A DNA stretch of 30,731 bases, taken from NCBI GenBank assembly GCA_030448085.1, contig JAUJNU010000018.1:1-30731 (forward strand), in the 5' to 3' direction. Both the position numbers and the translations under genes were made by a program. Positions 9,513 to 17,199 of the stretch are shown piece by piece (the first letter of the stretch is position 1; each line of letters begins with the position of its first letter). This DNA is from Actinomycetota bacterium (GTDB lineage: Bacteria; Actinomycetota; UBA4738; CADDZG01; WHSQ01). Under the pieces are notes generated by a model. It ran no database searches, was not told the origin of the DNA, and saw only the letters and a list, made by a program, of their open reading frames with translations.

Positions 9513-10937
9513 GTGCCCATCCGTATCTACGACTCGATGGCTCGGAAGTTGCTCCCCCTCACGACGCGTGAGGAGGGGAAGGTGAGCATGTACACGTGCG
9601 GGCCCACCGTCTACAACTACATCCACATAGGGAACGCCCGCACCCTCATCTGGTTCGATCTCATAAGGCGCTACCTCGCGTATCGCGGTCTGGCCGTCAC
9701 TTACGTCACCAACTACACGGATGTCGACGACAAGATCATCGAGCGCGCCAGGGCCGAGGGTATCCCTCCCGAGACCGTGACGCAGAAGTACACGCGCGCA
9801 TTCGAGGAGGACATGTCCGCACTGGGGGTCAAGCCCTCGGACATCACCTGCCGCGCCACGGATCACATCTTGGAGATGGTCGAGTCGATAGCCGGGCTCG
9901 TGGCTTCCGGCGCCGCCTACGACATCGACGGGGATGTCTTCTTCTCCATCGAGAGCTTCCCCCGCTATGGAGCTCTGTCGGGCCGCTCGGTCGAGGACAT
10001 GCGGGCGGGGGAGCGGGTCGAGCCCCACCCCGGTAAGAGGCACCCACTCGACTTCGCCCTGTGGAAGGCGGCGAAGGAGGGCGAGCCTTCGTGGTCGTCG
10101 CCATGGGGGCCGGGCCGTCCCGGGTGGCACATCGAGTGCTCGGTGATGAGCACGAAGTACCTCGGCATGGGTTTCGACATCCACGGGGGTGGGAGTGACC
10201 TCGTGTTCCCGCACCACGAGAACGAGATCGCCCAAGCCGAGGCGCCGGCCGACGAGAGGTTCGTGCGTCACTGGATGCATTCGGGGATGGTTCAGATGGA
10301 GTCGGAGAAGATGTCGAAGTCGCTCGGGAACGTGGTGCTCGCCCGAGAGGCGAACGAGAGATTCGGTGGCCCGACCGTCCGCTACTGGGCCCTCATGAGC
10401 TCGTACGGGAGCCAGCCTGCCTTCAGCGAGTCCTCGCTAGAGGATGCCTCGGCCGCGCTCCAGCGGTGGCAGACCTTCCACTCCTCGGCCGTCCACTCCC
10501 TGGGGATCTCGCTTCCGGGGGACCCCCCTGCGGTCCGTCCTCTCACCGGGGATGACGCCAAGGCGCCCGACCATGTTCGTAGGTTCATCGAGGCGATGGA
10601 CGACAACTTCAACTCTGCGCAGGCGTTCGCCGTCATCCACGATCTCGTGCGCGAGGGGAACAGGAGCCTGGCTCAGGGGGCGGCCGGCAAGGAGGCCCTC
10701 GTGACGCAGCTCAGCCAGTTCCTCGAAGTGACCGGGATGCTGGGCTTCAACTTCACGTCTTCGGCGGAGGACGCCTCACTCGTCCCGGACCTAGTGGCGA
10801 TACTGCTGGACCTGCGGGAGGCGGCGCGCAAGGAGAAGGCGTTCGAACGGGGCGACATGATCCGGGACCGCCTTCAGGCCGCCGGCGTTGTGATCGAGGA
10901 CACCGCCGAGGGACCGCGCTGGCGCGCCGGCGACTAG
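9513..10937 (+). CDS. cysS: Cysteinyl-tRNA synthetase
   Basis: Class I aminoacyl-tRNA synthetase that charges tRNA-Cys. The 474-residue length is normal. Motifs are the zinc/cysteine-binding CGPTVYNYIHIGNAR with Cys29 and the HIGN signature at 38-41, GWHIECSVMS, FPHHENEIAQ and the KMSKS loop at 266-270, followed by the helical anticodon-binding domain with DDNFNSAQAFAVI. The GTG start gives the family N-terminus (IRIYDSMARKL) and has a TANNNT box at leaderless spacing. rlmB follows after 6 bp; this cysS-rlmB pairing is widespread in actinobacteria. Confidence 0.97.
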   Translation: MPIRIYDSMARKLLPLTTREEGKVSMYTCGPTVYNYIHIGNARTLIWFDLIRRYLAYRGLAVTYVTNYTDVDDKIIERARAEGIPPETVTQKYTRAFEEDMSALGVKPSDITCRATDHILEMVESIAGLVASGAAYDIDGDVFFSIESFPRYGALSGRSVEDMRAGERVEPHPGKRHPLDFALWKAAKEGEPSWSSPWGPGRPGWHIECSVMSTKYLGMGFDIHGGGSDLVFPHHENEIAQAEAPADERFVRHWMHSGMVQMESEKMSKSLGNVVLAREANERFGGPTVRYWALMSSYGSQPAFSESSLEDASAALQRWQTFHSSAVHSLGISLPGDPPAVRPLTGDDAKAPDHVRRFIEAMDDNFNSAQAFAVIHDLVREGNRSLAQGAAGKEALVTQLSQFLEVTGMLGFNFTSSAEDASLVPDLVAILLDLREAARKEKAFERGDMIRDRLQAAGVVIEDTAEGPRWRAGD

Positions 10938-10943
10938 AGGTAC

Positions 10944-11783
10944 ATGGCAGGCAAGCCCAGGTCACGTGATGCAGAGGAGGGCTACCTTTCGGGGCGCAGG
11001 CCCGTCCTCGAGTTGCTGCGGAGCGGAAGGGGGACCGACCGCATCTTCATCGCGCAGGGGCTGGCTCCGTCGGGCGTCCTCGGCGAGATCCGCAAACGCG
11101 CCGAGGCGGCGGGAGTTCCGGTGCGGATGGTGCCTAAGAACGAGCTCGACAGGTACTCCGGAGGCCTCAACCATCAGGGCGTCGTCGCCAGGGTCGGACG
11201 CTACAGCTACACACGCCTGGAGGACCTCCTTGAACGGGAGGCGGGGCGTCTCTTGTTCCTGGACGCGGTCACCGACCCTCATAACCTCGGCTCCCTCCTC
11301 CGCAGCGCGGATGTGGCGGGGTTCTCGGGGGTCGTCGTTCCCGCACACCGCGCGTCGGGCGTGACCCCTGCGGTGCGGAGGGTTTCTGCCGGTGCCGCCG
11401 AGGTGGTAGCGGTGGCACGGGTTCCTAACCTGTCTCAGGCGATACGTGACGCGAAGGATCGAGGGTTCTGGATCTTCGGCCTGGACGAGAAGGCGGAGTC
11501 CGACATCTGGACCTCCACCCTCGCCGAACCCCCAGCCGGGCTGGTTCTGGGTTCGGAGGACCGGGGGATATCGCGGCTCGTGCGGGAGCATTGCGACGAG
11601 CTGCTCGGGATACCTCAGCGGGGGCGGATCGGCTCTCTCAACGTGGCCGTGGCGGGCGCCGTCGCTATGTTCGAGATGACCCGCCGTGCGCATCTTTCGG
11701 CTAGCCTGACGGAGCGTCCGGGGCCGGCCACGGCCACGATGGGAGGGGATCGTCCGGTTGGAGGCTCTGCAGATAGCAGATGA
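10944..11783 (+). CDS. rlmB: 23S rRNA 2'-O-methyltransferase, TrmH/RlmB (SpoU) family
   Basis: SPOUT-class methyltransferase; by neighbourhood and motifs the likely target is the 23S rRNA guanosine modified by RlmB. The 279-residue protein has an N-terminal L30e-like substrate-binding domain (GRRPVLELLRSGRGTDRIF, GGLNHQGVVA). The SPOUT knot domain carries DAVTDPHNLGSLLRSADVAGF, LVLGSEDRGI and IGSLNVAVAGAVAMFEMTR. It begins 6 bp after cysS with a short agagg upstream. Its last 26 bases overlap the sigH start. The C-terminal tail after the conserved domain is not conserved. Confidence 0.93.
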   Translation: MAGKPRSRDAEEGYLSGRRPVLELLRSGRGTDRIFIAQGLAPSGVLGEIRKRAEAAGVPVRMVPKNELDRYSGGLNHQGVVARVGRYSYTRLEDLLEREAGRLLFLDAVTDPHNLGSLLRSADVAGFSGVVVPAHRASGVTPAVRRVSAGAAEVVAVARVPNLSQAIRDAKDRGFWIFGLDEKAESDIWTSTLAEPPAGLVLGSEDRGISRLVREHCDELLGIPQRGRIGSLNVAVAGAVAMFEMTRRAHLSASLTERPGPATATMGGDRPVGGSADSR

Positions 11784-12378
11784 CGAGCAGCTTGTTGAAG
11801 CCGCCCGGAGCGGCAACGACAAAGCTATAGACGTCCTCCTCAACCGTTACCGGCACTATGCCCGCGCCAAGGCCCGCACCTACTTCCTTGCCGGCGCCGA
11901 CAAGGAAGACATCGTCCAAGAAGGGATGATCGGCCTCTACAAGGCGATCCGAGATTTCCAGGCCGAGAAGAACATCGCGTTCCGGGCGTTCGCGGAGCTG
12001 TGCATGACCCGGCAGATCATCACCGCCATCAAGACGGCGACGAGGCAGAAGCACGCGCCTCTCAACTCTTACGTCTCTCTCAACCGTCCGGCAGGAGATG
12101 ACGACGATCGCTCACTGGCCGACTCCCTTCCCGGCGCCACCTCCCTCGACCCCGCGGAGCTGGTGATATCCGCCGAGGAGATATCGAGCTTGCGCAACTC
12201 GATGGACAAGGTCTTGTCGGACCTCGAGATCGAGGTGCTTCAGCTCTACATGGACGGGAAGTCGTACCAGCAGATCGGGGACATGCTCGATCGTCACGTC
12301 AAGTCGATAGACAATGCCCTGCAAAGGATCAAGCGGAAGCTCGAGCATCACGTGACGGCGCGCGCAGCCAGAGCGTGA
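11758..12378 (+). CDS. sigH: RNA polymerase sigma factor of the SigH (Spo0H) family
   Basis: Alternative sigma-70 family factor. The 206-residue protein has region 2 (EAARSGNDKAIDVLLNRYR, EDIVQEGMIGLYKAIRDF, FRAFAELCMTRQI), a long linker with SLADSLPGA, and region 4 with a helix-turn-helix (LQLYMDGKSYQQIGDML, VKSIDNALQRIKRKL). This pattern is that of Bacillus SigH rather than an ECF factor, and relatives occur in several deep actinobacterial lineages. The TTG start is preceded by gggagggg at 11741-11748 and overlaps rlmB by 26 bp. No spo genes are in the window, so a sporulation role is not implied; a general growth-phase or housekeeping role is equally possible. Confidence 0.88.
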   Translation: MEALQIADDEQLVEAARSGNDKAIDVLLNRYRHYARAKARTYFLAGADKEDIVQEGMIGLYKAIRDFQAEKNIAFRAFAELCMTRQIITAIKTATRQKHAPLNSYVSLNRPAGDDDDRSLADSLPGATSLDPAELVISAEEISSLRNSMDKVLSDLEIEVLQLYMDGKSYQQIGDMLDRHVKSIDNALQRIKRKLEHHVTARAARA

Positions 12379-12403
12379 GGGGGTAGCTGCCTGTGGGAGG
12401 CGT

Positions 12404-12409
12404 TACCCT
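12404..12409 (+). promoter_or_regulatory. -10 box TACCCT for tRNA-Thr
   Basis: TACCCT lies 9 nt before the first base of tRNA-Thr, a suitable position for a short 5' leader. The -35 is unclear. Confidence 0.45.
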
Positions 12410-12418
12410 GCGGGACAG

Positions 12419-12491
12419 GCTGGAGTAGCTCAGTTGGTAGAGCAGCCGCCTTGTAAGCGGCAGGTCGCAGGTTCGAATCCTGTCTCCAGCT
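12419..12491 (+). tRNA. tRNA-Thr (anticodon TGT)
   Basis: A complete cloverleaf: acceptor gctggag/ctccagc, D-arm gctcagttggtagagc, anticodon stem gccgc/gcggc with loop cttgtaa (anticodon TGT, reading ACA), and T-arm caggttcgaatcctg. CCA is not encoded. A tRNA-Thr in this part of the secE-nusG neighbourhood is conserved in actinobacteria. Confidence 0.96.
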
Positions 12492-12522
12492 CGACCAGCT
12501 GACTCGATAGCTAGGAGCTCGG

Positions 12523-13801
12523 GTGTCGGAAGAACTAGGTGAGAAGGGGCTCGGCACCGGGCAGGACTCGGCGTGGGCAACCGCCTTGGCGCAACTGGAC
12601 GAGGCAGCCGAGATCATGGGTCTCGCCCCCGGGGTGCATGAGATGCTTCGCTCGCCGAAGCGGGCCCTCATCGTTTCCGTTCCCGTTCGGATGGACGACG
12701 GCTCGACCCGCGTCTACCAGGGGTACCGGGTCCACCACAACGTGACGAGGGGTCCGGCGAAGGGCGGCATCCGTTATCACCCCGCCGTGGGGCTCGACGA
12801 GGTCAAGGCGCTCGCGATGTGGATGACATGGAAGTGCGCGATCGCCGGGATCCCCTTCGGTGGCGCGAAAGGCGGGGTGGCGCTCAACCCGAGAGAGCTG
12901 TCCCGCATCGAGCTCGAGCGGATGACACGTCGCTACGCCTCAGAGATCCTGCCCTTCATCGGTCCGGAGAAGGACATCCCGGCCCCCCGACATGAACACG
13001 GACGAGCAGATCATGTCCTGGATCATGGACACCTACTCGATGAACACGGGCCATTCTGTCCCTGGGGTCGTCACCGGCAAGCCGGTGGCTATCGGCGGCT
13101 CGATGGGACGGTCGGGGGCCACCTCCAGGGGAGTCATGTACATGATCTTTTCGACCCTGCGGGCCCTCGGCATCGGGATCGACGAGGTGAGCGTCGCCAT
13201 CCAGGGCTACGGGAAGGTCGGTGGCCACGCCGCCCAGCTCCTGCACGGCGCGGGCTGCCGGGTCGTGGCCGTGTCGGATGTCGAGGGCGGCCTATACCGG
13301 GAGAAGGGGCTCGACCCCGAAGCCATCAACAGGCACAAGCAGCAAGCCGGGACCGTCGTCGGCTACCCCGGGGCAGATGCGATCTCCAACGAGGATCTGC
13401 TCGAGGTGGAATGCGACGTCCTCGTCCCGGCCGCGGTGGAGGGCGTCATCAGCGTCAGAGCGCGGACAAGGTGAAGGCGCAGATCGTCTGCGAAGCGGCG
13501 AACGGGCCCGTCACTTTCGAGGAGACAAGATCCTGCGGGAGCGGGGGATCTTCGTCGTGCCGGACATCCTTGCCAACTCCGGCGGGGTCACCGTCTCCTA
13601 CTTCGAATGGGTGCAGGACATCCAGGCCTGCTTCTGGACGGACGAAGAGGTGAATGACCGGCTCCGGCTCATCATGGAGCGGGCCTTTGGAGAGGTCTAC
13701 CCCTCGCCTCCGAGAAGGGCCTCTCGATGCGCCAGGCCGCCCACTGGATCGGTGTTGGGCGGGTGGCGGAGGCGCATCAGATGCGGGGCCTCTTCCCCTA
13801 G
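12523..13801 (+). CDS. Glu/Leu/Phe/Val-type glutamate dehydrogenase, frame broken by several indels
   Basis: Oxidative deamination of glutamate to 2-oxoglutarate or the reverse amination. Pieces in different frames join to one full-length protein. Frame one carries [28 protein letters not shown] and PEKDIPAP. After an extra C near 12990 the next frame carries [28 protein letters not shown] and the dinucleotide fold [13 protein letters not shown]. After further breaks near 13455 and 13525 come [13 protein letters not shown] and [15 protein letters not shown]. After a lost base near 13700 the end is [22 protein letters not shown]. The GTG start has ggag 5 nt upstream and lies just after tRNA-Thr. 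The breaks look like base-call indels because every segment is well conserved. Confidence 0.9.
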
Positions 13802-13835
13802 AGCCTAAATCCGGGGGTGTCCTACCCGTCAGCGT

Positions 13836-13841
13836 TAGATT
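13836..13841 (+). promoter_or_regulatory. -10 box TAGATT of a leaderless DUF3263 gene
   Basis: TAGATT, a 6-nt spacer (ctttgc), then ATG at 13848. No ribosome binding site is present. Confidence 0.65.
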
Positions 13842-13847
13842 CTTTGC

Positions 13848-14116
13848 ATGGAGAGCTTGGAGCAGCGCGAGGTCGAGATCCTCGATTTCGAAAGGTCCTG
13901 GTGGAAGCACGCGGGGTCAAGGAGCAGGCGATCAAGGATCGCTTCGAGATGTCCGCCACTCGCTACTACCAGCTACTGAACGAGCTCCTCGAGAAACCCG
14001 CCGCCATGGAGCACGACCCGATCCTAGTGAAGCGCCTGAAGCGTTTGCGCACGTACCGCCAGAGGCAGCGAGTGGCTCGCCTGCTGGGGGCCGAGTACGT
14101 GCCCGGCAGACGCTAG
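13848..14116 (+). CDS. DUF3263 family small DNA-binding-like protein (one indel)
   Basis: Small actinobacterial protein of unknown function with a helix-turn-helix-like core. The N-terminus MESLEQREVEILDFERSWWK HAG is in one frame. After one missing G near 13914 (gcggggtc for an expected gcggggGtc) the protein continues VKEQAIKDRFEMSATRYYQLLNELL and ends KRLKRLRTYRQRQRVARLLG. The combined length of about 90 residues matches the family. The WWKHAG-KEQAI and SATRYYQ-LN segments are family hallmarks. It is followed 16 bp later by a LytR_C gene, a pairing also known from mycobacteria (Rv0430-Rv0431). A regulatory role is plausible but unproven. Confidence 0.85.
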
Positions 14117-14132
14117 AAGGGCCCCGGCCGCC

Positions 14133-14682
14133 ATGGGTCGGCACTCCTCGGGGTCGGAATGGCATTTCTACCGCTCCGTCATCGCTTGGTTCCTGCCGTG
14201 GGTTGTGGTCGCCGGAGTCATAGCGGTCGGTCTCACGGTTGGGGTCCAGCAGCTGGGGGCGGCGACGAGCCGATCGTCGCTGTGGAGCCCTCTCCGAGTC
14301 GGTCTAACGCCTCCCCCTCACCCTCCCCGTCACCGAAGCCCAGCAAGACGCCCAAGGCGACTCCCAGCCCCAGCCCCAAGATCTCCCCCTCGCCCGACGT
14401 GGAGCTCATCACCGAGGACATCCAGGTCCAGATCCTCAACAGGACGGCCGCGGCCGACGGGGAGAGCGGATGCAGGAGCGGCTTGAGGGGCTCGGCTTCA
14501 CCGTGGTGGCGGTCGACGAAGCGGCCCTCCAGTACGAGGAGACGACGATCTTCTGGTCCTTCCCGCCTCCCGGAAGGCCGCCGAGGCCCTAGCCTCCCGT
14601 TTCGACTGGAAGGCCGAGGCAAAGCCGGCCAGCCTCTCCGCTACGGTCCATCCACGTAGTGGTCGGAGCGGACGAGAGCTAG
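14133..14682 (+). CDS. Membrane-anchored LytR C-terminal domain protein (several indels)
   Basis: A short basic N-terminus is followed by one transmembrane helix (AWFLPWVVVAGVIAVGLTVG), a serine/proline/lysine linker with repeated SPSP units, and a LytR_C domain. The domain is recovered across frames: ELITEDIQVQILNRTAAADG, then RLEGLGFTVVAVDEAALQYEETTIFWSFP, then AAEALASRFDWKAEAKPA and a final HVVVGADES. Frames change near 14262, 14455, 14570 and 14640. LytR_C domains occur attached to or near LCP ligases that link glycopolymers to peptidoglycan, but no LCP domain is here, so a cell-envelope role is only inferred. The stop TAG shares its CTAG with the stop of the convergent lipoprotein gene. 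Confidence 0.82.
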
Positions 14683-15480
14683 ATCCGCTCCAGGTCGAGG
14701 GTCAGCTCCAGGTGGAGCGTCCCCGTGATGGGGGCCTCCCCGTCGCTTCCCAGCACCGTCACCTCGAAGTCACCCGATGTGCGTGAGTCCGCACCCATCA
14801 ATGTTCCCGTCTCGATGTCGAGGTCGGCGCTACTGGCCGTGGTGGCCGCCCCTCGGAGCTCGGCCTGCCCCTGGGGGAGCGAGGTCGTCCACACGATGGG
14901 GCCCTCACCCTCATAACCCAGCGTCGCGATAGAGGACTGACCGACCACGTCGAGCCCCTGGAGGCGCCCGAGGTTCTCGATCTCCTGAAAGACGGTTCCT
15001 ACCTCTACCCGCTGCTCCGAAAGCCAGGTGTCCCTCAGACCGACGGGCTCCAGCGGCAGGGGCGGGCGGTAGGTCCCTATGAAGGCGAGATCGTTCGGGT
15101 CGAGGTCCTCGGCCGCGACCCCATCCACCTCGATGATCTGCAGGACCTCGCCCCCCGTGCCTACCTCGAGCTTGAAGGTCCGGTCCTCCGGGCCCGGAGC
15201 GGGAGCCCCCGAGGCGGCACTGATCTCCACCGGGGTCATGGAGACGGCAACGGTGGCCCCGTCCTCGTGCACCTCTTCGACCGCCTCTACGACCTCGTAG
15301 GAGATCTCGTAGCCCCCGCTCCCGCGGCCCCCGATATCCCAGTCCGCCTGCGCCGTTGCGTGCATCCGATGGCTGAGGACCGCCCCTGGGGAGAAGCGGT
15401 AGGCGAGGGCGAGCGGAGTCGGGCCTGCAGGCGCCGAGAAGGAGGGCGAGGGTCGTGAGGGTGAGAAGGCCTCTCTTCAC
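14679..15480 (-). CDS. Secreted lipoprotein of unknown function (one frameshift)
   Basis: The GTG start gives MKRGLLTLTTLALLLGAC, a lipoprotein signal peptide with lipobox LLGAC, so the mature protein should be lipid-anchored outside the cytoplasmic membrane. After one indel near 15405-15415 the protein continues LAYRFSPGAVLSHRMHATAQADWDI and runs about 230 residues of beta-rich sequence to LTLDLERI. Repeated exported-domain features are YEVVEAVEEVHEDGATVAV, LPLEPVGLRDTW and SGDFEVTVLGSDG. It resembles uncharacterised actinobacterial lipoproteins of the DUF6263 kind in layout only; I cannot confirm the family. The promoter is overlapped by a perfect palindrome, suggesting specific regulation. 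Confidence 0.8.
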
Positions 15481-15486
15481 CGGCTA

Positions 15487-15492
15487 AGTCTA
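15487..15492 (-). promoter_or_regulatory. -10 box TAGACT of the leaderless lipoprotein gene
   Basis: On the minus strand TAGACT is followed by 6 nt (tagccg) and the GTG start at 15480. It fits the leaderless pattern and overlaps one arm of the inverted repeat at 15488-15515. Confidence 0.65.
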
Positions 15493-15515
15493 CGTAGGCC
15501 CGGGAGTACGTAGAC
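15488..15515. promoter_or_regulatory. Operator-like perfect inverted repeat
   Basis: gtctacgta (15488-15496) and tacgtagac (15507-15515) are perfect 9-bp inverted copies separated by 10 bp. The left arm lies on the lipoprotein -10 box and the right arm at its -35 position, as expected for a dimeric repressor site. The regulator is unknown. Confidence 0.55.
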
Positions 15516-15521
15516 GCCACC

Positions 15522-15561
15522 CCTATGAGCCATAGGACTTTAGTCGGAAATGACTAGTCAT
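15522..15561. promoter_or_regulatory. Two further palindromes in the divergent intergenic region
   Basis: cctatg-agc-catagg (15522-15536) and the perfect 12-bp palindrome atgactagtcat (15550-15561) lie between the lipoprotein (-) and the LPXTG gene (+), in a locally AT-richer stretch. They could be binding sites for the LPXTG gene's control; this is inference. Confidence 0.35.
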
Positions 15562-15655
15562 CTCGCTAAGAGTGGTTAAGGAAATGCGGAGCGTTGCCGA
15601 TGCATCGTATGAAATCGGACATAGGAAATATCCGGAACTAAGTAAGGGGACTCAG

Positions 15656-16540
15656 ATGATGAAGCGTTTCGCAGCGATGTTCGCAGTGCTGGCAGTGATC
15701 TCGCTCCTGGCCGTACCTGCATTCGGTGGGCCTCCCGAGGACAAGCCCGGCAAGTCGGCTTCTGCCCCGGGTCAGTCCGGTGAGACCAAGGGTGGGGGCG
15801 GTGACAAGGACGGGGACGCAGACTCGGACCCATCCACCTCCTACACCGAGGACAACGACACGAACGACGGTGACACGCCCAACAACGTCGCCGACGAGGG
15901 CGACAACGCCCACCCCTCCGGTAAGGACCGCTCGGTCGAGAACGGTGGGTCCGGCAACCAGGGCAACTCCGAGTCCGACCCCGACGATGACGATGCGGCC
16001 CGGACCGCTCGAACGGTGGCGCCGACAAGCCGAACGGCCCCGGCGGCGTCGACCTTGCCGACCAGGACGGCAACAACGGTTGCGGCAACGACGATGACTT
16101 CGAGGACGACAACGAGGGCTGGTGTGGCAAGCCCCGAAGGACGAGACGCTCCCGTGATCGTCCAGCCGGAGCCCGAGACCTGCCCCGAGGGCAGCGAGAT
16201 GGTAGACGGCGAGTGCACCGAGGTAAAGGGTGAGGTCATCGTCGACACCCCGAGGAGGGACCCCTTGCGAGGAGGAGATGGTCGAGGGTGAGACCACCTG
16301 CGGCGAAGAGGTTCTCGGTGCCCAGGAGACGAACGTGCTGGGGATCCTTCTCCACCAGGACTCCGACGCTCCCGGCAGCGAGGACGCCGTCAGCCCGACC
16401 CTCGTAGCCGCTGCGGAGAGGCGACCGGCGAGGCCGCCGCTCTTCCCTTCACCGGCAGCGAGACGCTTCCGCTCCTGGCAGTGGCCTTCGGCCTCCTGCT
16501 CATGGGGCTCGGCGCCACGAAGCTGCAGACGAACCGCTAA
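15656..16540 (+). CDS. Acidic secreted protein with C-terminal LPXTG-type sorting signal (several indels)
   Basis: The ATG at 15656 follows aagggga by 5 nt and gives a Sec signal peptide (MMKRFAAMFAVLAVISLLAVPAFG). Mature sequence is rich in Asp, Asn, Gly and Ser (DGDADSDPSTSYTEDNDTND). After a frame change near 15995 it carries DQDGNNGCGNDDDFEDDNEG, then a Cys-containing region PEPETCPEGSEMVDGECTE. The tail, in yet another frame, reads LPFTGSETLPLLAVAFGLLL and ends GATKLQTNR: an LPXTG-like motif, a hydrophobic helix and a charged tail, the sortase signal. Breaks lie near 15995, 16130, 16250 and 16420. It is probably a cell-wall-anchored surface protein. The acidic runs could bind cations. 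No sortase gene is in the window. Confidence 0.75.
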
Positions 16541-16570
16541 GCACCGCAGCACCACCACACAAGCATCGAC

Positions 16571-16597
16571 AGGAGGGGCCGGTTTCCCGGCCTCCTT
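16571..16597 (+). terminator. Hairpin terminator after the LPXTG gene
   Basis: Ten paired bases between aggaggggccgg (16571-16582) and ccggcctcct (16587-16596), with a 2-nt bulge and a tttc loop, lie 30 bp after the stop. The U-tract is poor. Confidence 0.55.
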
Positions 16598-16611
16598 CTC
16601 GTGCACGTGCT

Positions 16612-16617
16612 TATGAT
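16612..16617 (+). promoter_or_regulatory. -10 box TATGAT of the leaderless DUF664 gene
   Basis: TATGAT, close to the consensus TATAAT, is followed by 7 nt and the GTG at 16625. No Shine-Dalgarno is present. Confidence 0.6.
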
Positions 16618-16624
16618 CCGGGCT

Positions 16625-17158
16625 GTGCCCGGCCATCCGGAACCCCCGTCCCAGGCGACGAAGCCGCAACGCTTCTCGGCTTCCTAGAGCGACAACGGGC
16701 GAACCTCGAGTGGAAGTGCGCGGGCCTCGACCCCTGGCGGGTCTCGCGACCACCGTCGCCGCCTCCTCGATCACGCTTGGCGGGCTCCTGAAGCATCTGG
16801 CTGCGGTCGAGGACACCACGTTCTCCTGGAAGCTCCACGGCGGGACCCGGGCCCGCCCTGGAACACCCACGACTGGGAGACCGACCCCGATTGGGATTGG
16901 CGCTCGGCTGCCGAGGACACCCTCGAACAGCTCGTGACCATCTGGCGGGAGGCGGTGGAACGCTCGCGCGTCGGTGCAGGAGGCGCTGGACCAAGGGGGG
17001 CCAGGGTTCCGAGCGAAAGGGCGTCACGGACGCCGGTGGGAGGCGCCCACCCTCAGATACCTCCTGCTTACGATCATCGAGTATGCCCGCCACGTCGGTC
17101 ATGCCGATCTCATCCGGGAGTCGATGGCCTCGTCGGGGAGGATCCTCCAGGCTACTAG
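16625..17158 (+). CDS. DUF664 / DinB-superfamily protein (several indels)
   Basis: Four-helix-bundle protein of the DinB/YfiT superfamily, members of which include metal-dependent thiol transferases; the function here is unknown. The family pattern is recovered across frames: GDEAATLLGFLERQRANLEWK, then LATTVAASSITLGGLLKHLAAVEDTTFSWKLHG, then DWDWRSAAEDTLEQLVTIWREAVERSR, then APTLRYLLLTIIEYARHVGHADLIRES and a final DGLVGEDPPGY. The histidines in LLKHLAAVED and YARHVGHAD sit where DinB proteins bind metal. The GTG start is chosen over the ATG 12 bp upstream because a TATGAT box sits 7 nt before it. Indels near 16645, 16730, 16850, 16970 and 17120 look like sequence errors. Confidence 0.8.
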
Positions 17159-17199
17159 CCCCGATTAGTGTCGCCTCGCAGGCGAGACACTCGAGGCTC

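Noticed and set aside
12985..13530. Programmed frameshifting in glutamate dehydrogenase
   Set aside because: There are at least four breaks at differing sites, no common slippery motif, and the same kind of break in neighbouring unrelated genes. Sequence error explains all of them.
15800..16200. Asp/Gly-rich tract as RTX calcium-binding repeats
   Set aside because: The GGxGxDxxx nonapeptide is not repeated in register; the stretch is acidic but not RTX.
15638..16870. Minus-strand open frame of 410 codons opposite the LPXTG and DUF664 genes
   Set aside because: Low-complexity Arg/Val/Gly translation across two plus-strand genes with clear domains; no signals.
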